Source of the DNA: Streptomyces sp. NBC_00154
GTDB taxonomy: Bacteria; Actinomycetota; Actinomycetes; Streptomycetales; Streptomycetaceae
DNA length: 64,000 nt
Assembly (NCBI RefSeq): GCF_026342835.1
Contig: NZ_JAPEMI010000001.1
Span: 3,850,501-3,914,500, forward strand
Direction of reading: 5' to 3'
The translations under genes and the position numbers were made by a program. This document shows, piece by piece, positions 62,236 through 64,000 of this stretch (position 1 is the stretch's first letter; every line of letters begins with the position of its first letter). The notes under the pieces are model-generated. The model made no database searches, was not told the DNA's origin, and saw nothing but the letters and a program-made list of their open reading frames with translations.

Positions 62236-63972
62236 ATGGGTACGGGATTCCGGGGACGGATCGCGACCACGCTCGCCGTGATCGGACTCGCCGCCACCGC
62301 GTGCACGGGAGGCGGCTCCTCGTCGGGTGGATCGGGCGGCTCCGGCGGCGGTTCGGGCGGCGCGCTTCCGCGTAACGAGACGCTCTACACGACCGGTACG
62401 CAGTGGGGGCCGCCGGCCAACTACAACCCACTGCACGACTGGGACCACGCGACCGGCACCAAGGGCCTGGTCTACGAGACGCTGTTCCACTTCGACCCCG
62501 AGGCGGGCAAGCTGACGCCCTGGCTGGCCCGGTCGGGCAGCTGGACCGACGACAGGACCTATGAGCTGAAGCTGCGACCGGGCATCACCTGGTCCGACGG
62601 CAAGCCGCTCACCGCCCAGGACGTCGCCTACTCCTACGGGATCGGCAAGATCGAGGCGTCGTCCTTCCACAACCTGTGGACCTGGCTCGACAAGGCGGAG
62701 GCGGTGGACGCCACCACCGTCCGCTTCACCTTCAAGCAGGCCCGGTACCAGGAATGGGACTTCACCCTCTACGGTCGCCCGATCGTCCCCGAGCACATCT
62801 GGAGCAAGCGCTCCGACAAGGAAGTCCTCGACGGTGTCAACGACAAGCCGGTCGGGACCGGGGCGTACACCCTCAAGAGCCACACCCAGGACCGTGTCGT
62901 GTGGCAGCGGCGCGACGACTGGTGGGGCGTCAAGACGCTCGGCATGAAGCCGGCGCCCCGCTACATCGTCGACATCTCCAACCCCAGCAATGAAGTGGTC
63001 ATCGGCCAGCTGGGCCAGGGCCAGCTGGACCTGAGCAACAACTTCCTGCCGGGCGCCTCCTCGCTGATCAAGAGCAAGAAGGTCGTCTCGTACTACGACA
63101 AGCCGCCCTACATGCTCTCCGCCAACACCGCCTGGCTGGTGCCCAACACCAAGAAGAAGCCGATGAACGACGCGGCCTTCCGCAAGGCGCTCGCCGCGTC
63201 CGTCGACGTCGGGAAGATCGTCAAGGGGGTGTACGGGGAGCTGGTCAAGCCCGCCGACCCGACCGGGCTGCTCCCGCAGTGGAACCAGTTCGTCGACCAG
63301 GACCTGGTGGCGAAGGAGGGCTTCGCCTACGACACGGGCAAGGCCAAGCAGATCCTCGCCGACGCCGGGTACAAGGACACCGACGGCGACGGGTTCGTGG
63401 AGAACACGGACGGCTCGAAGATCAGCCTCAAGCTGGCCGTGCCGACCGGCTGGACCGACTGGATGGAGGCCGCGAAGGTCATCGCCGCCTCGGGCAAGGC
63501 CGCGGGCATCCGGATCACCACCGAGTTCCCCGACCAGAACGCCCTCAACGAGCAGCGCGGCAAGGGCGATTTCGACCTCGTCATCAACAACGAGCGCCAG
63601 CTCTCCAACACCCCCTGGACGTACTACGAGTACATGTTCCAGCTGCCGGTCCAGAAGCAGCAGAACACGGTCAACTTCGGCCGGTACGAGAACAAGGAAG
63701 CCTGGAAGCTGGTTCAGCAGCTCGGCGGGGTGAAGACCGACGACGCCGAGGGCATGAAGCAGGTCATCTCCAAGATCCAGGACATCCAGCTCAAGGAGAT
63801 GCCGGTCATCCCGCTCTGGTACAACGGCCTCTGGTCGCAGTCCACCACCGGAACCTGGACCAACTGGCCGTCGGACGCCTCGGGCGCGCCCAAGTACGCC
63901 CCCGCCCTGTGGCGCAACTGGCTGGAGATGGGCGGCTTCGAAGCGCTCACTCAGCTCAAGCCCGCCAAGTGA
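62236..63972 (+). CDS. ABC transporter family-5 solute-binding lipoprotein
   Basis: The ~578-residue exported binding protein has a signal with lipobox ATAC, a Gly/Ser-rich linker, and the SBP_bac_5 fold: YETLFHFDPEAGKLTPWLARSG, WTDDRTYELKLRPGITWSDGKPLTAQDVAYSY, IVPEHIW, VGTGAYTLKSH. The family is named for peptides but also serves oligosaccharides. The CebR-like operator and the divergent LacI gene argue for a sugar such as a beta-gluco-oligosaccharide. ATG 62236 has GGGAG 5 bases upstream; ATG 62233 is an alternative. Permease genes should follow beyond the window end. Confidence 0.9.
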   Translation: MGTGFRGRIATTLAVIGLAATACTGGGSSSGGSGGSGGGSGGALPRNETLYTTGTQWGPPANYNPLHDWDHATGTKGLVYETLFHFDPEAGKLTPWLARSGSWTDDRTYELKLRPGITWSDGKPLTAQDVAYSYGIGKIEASSFHNLWTWLDKAEAVDATTVRFTFKQARYQEWDFTLYGRPIVPEHIWSKRSDKEVLDGVNDKPVGTGAYTLKSHTQDRVVWQRRDDWWGVKTLGMKPAPRYIVDISNPSNEVVIGQLGQGQLDLSNNFLPGASSLIKSKKVVSYYDKPPYMLSANTAWLVPNTKKKPMNDAAFRKALAASVDVGKIVKGVYGELVKPADPTGLLPQWNQFVDQDLVAKEGFAYDTGKAKQILADAGYKDTDGDGFVENTDGSKISLKLAVPTGWTDWMEAAKVIAASGKAAGIRITTEFPDQNALNEQRGKGDFDLVINNERQLSNTPWTYYEYMFQLPVQKQQNTVNFGRYENKEAWKLVQQLGGVKTDDAEGMKQVISKIQDIQLKEMPVIPLWYNGLWSQSTTGTWTNWPSDASGAPKYAPALWRNWLEMGGFEALTQLKPAK

Positions 63973-64000
63973 CACGGCCGTTCTGATTCCATGATCGCCC

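Noticed and set aside
60994..63975. 993-codon minus-strand frame extending far upstream of the LacI HTH
   Set aside because: The portion above about 62050 is antisense to the family-5 binding-protein gene and has shadow composition. The real LacI start is at 62013 or 62043.

Overview
The window is a chromosomal segment of a Streptomyces-type actinomycete. G+C is very high with strong third-position bias, GTG and TTG starts are common, and several signature actinobacterial genes occur: two Rpf cell-wall hydrolases with LysM domains, a DivIVA-like coiled coil, a DivIC-like protein, SUKH proteins and an acetate-type symporter with a DUF485 partner. From memory, the order ppc, pth, L25, prs, glmU ... 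mfd ... rpfA, eno, DivIC, ppx, ndh, cfa, ABC transporter follows the S. coelicolor core chromosome around SCO3127 to SCO3089. I could not align the two.

Layout. 1-9.6 kb: a truncated fatty acid desaturase, PEP carboxylase, then on the minus strand a housekeeping group (pth, L25, prs, glmU) headed by tRNA-Gln(UUG), with a lower-G+C HTH/endonuclease-like gene just 5' of the tRNA. 9.7-17 kb: an orphan sensor kinase, a deaminase/SUKH toxin-immunity-like cluster on both strands (11.1-16.0 kb), and a coiled-coil protein. 17-25 kb: a Na+/organic-acid symporter with its DUF485 partner, an MFS exporter, and a MacB/FtsX-type ABC exporter. The divergent MFS/ABC intergenic region holds two separate pairs of operator-like repeats. 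25-31 kb: mfd, a TetR regulator divergent from an SCO6745-family gene, an HNH lipoprotein and a GNAT enzyme. 32-39.5 kb: two envelope proteins, a solitary HTH-methylase-TRD fusion with a degenerate catalytic motif, a soluble Ser/Thr kinase and a DUF1906 secreted protein. 39.5-43.6 kb: YfhO, a GT2 with an early TTA codon, and GtrA, a likely polyprenyl-phosphate sugar module. 43.7-52.9 kb: SurA-like lipoprotein, a MITE-like repeat, mazG, a P450, two rpf genes (the second behind a ydaO/c-di-AMP riboswitch), eno, DivIC, DUF501, ppx. 52.9-57.3 kb: an IS982-type element inserted exactly at the ppx stop codon, then NADH dehydrogenase II behind a Rex-type operator, and cyclopropane fatty acid synthase. 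57.4-64 kb: a second MacB/FtsX-type exporter, a LacI regulator, and a divergent family-5 solute-binding protein with a CebR-like operator at its promoter.

How it fits together: most genes are conserved functions in central metabolism (ppc, eno, prs), envelope building and remodelling (glmU, rpf, YfhO/GT2/GtrA, cfa), respiration (ndh) and DNA repair (mfd). The accessory signal lies in the deaminase/SUKH cluster, the methylase fusion, the endonuclease-like gene beside the tRNA, the IS element and the MITE. Domain names and functions are from reading translated sequence and remembered family features; no database search was run.
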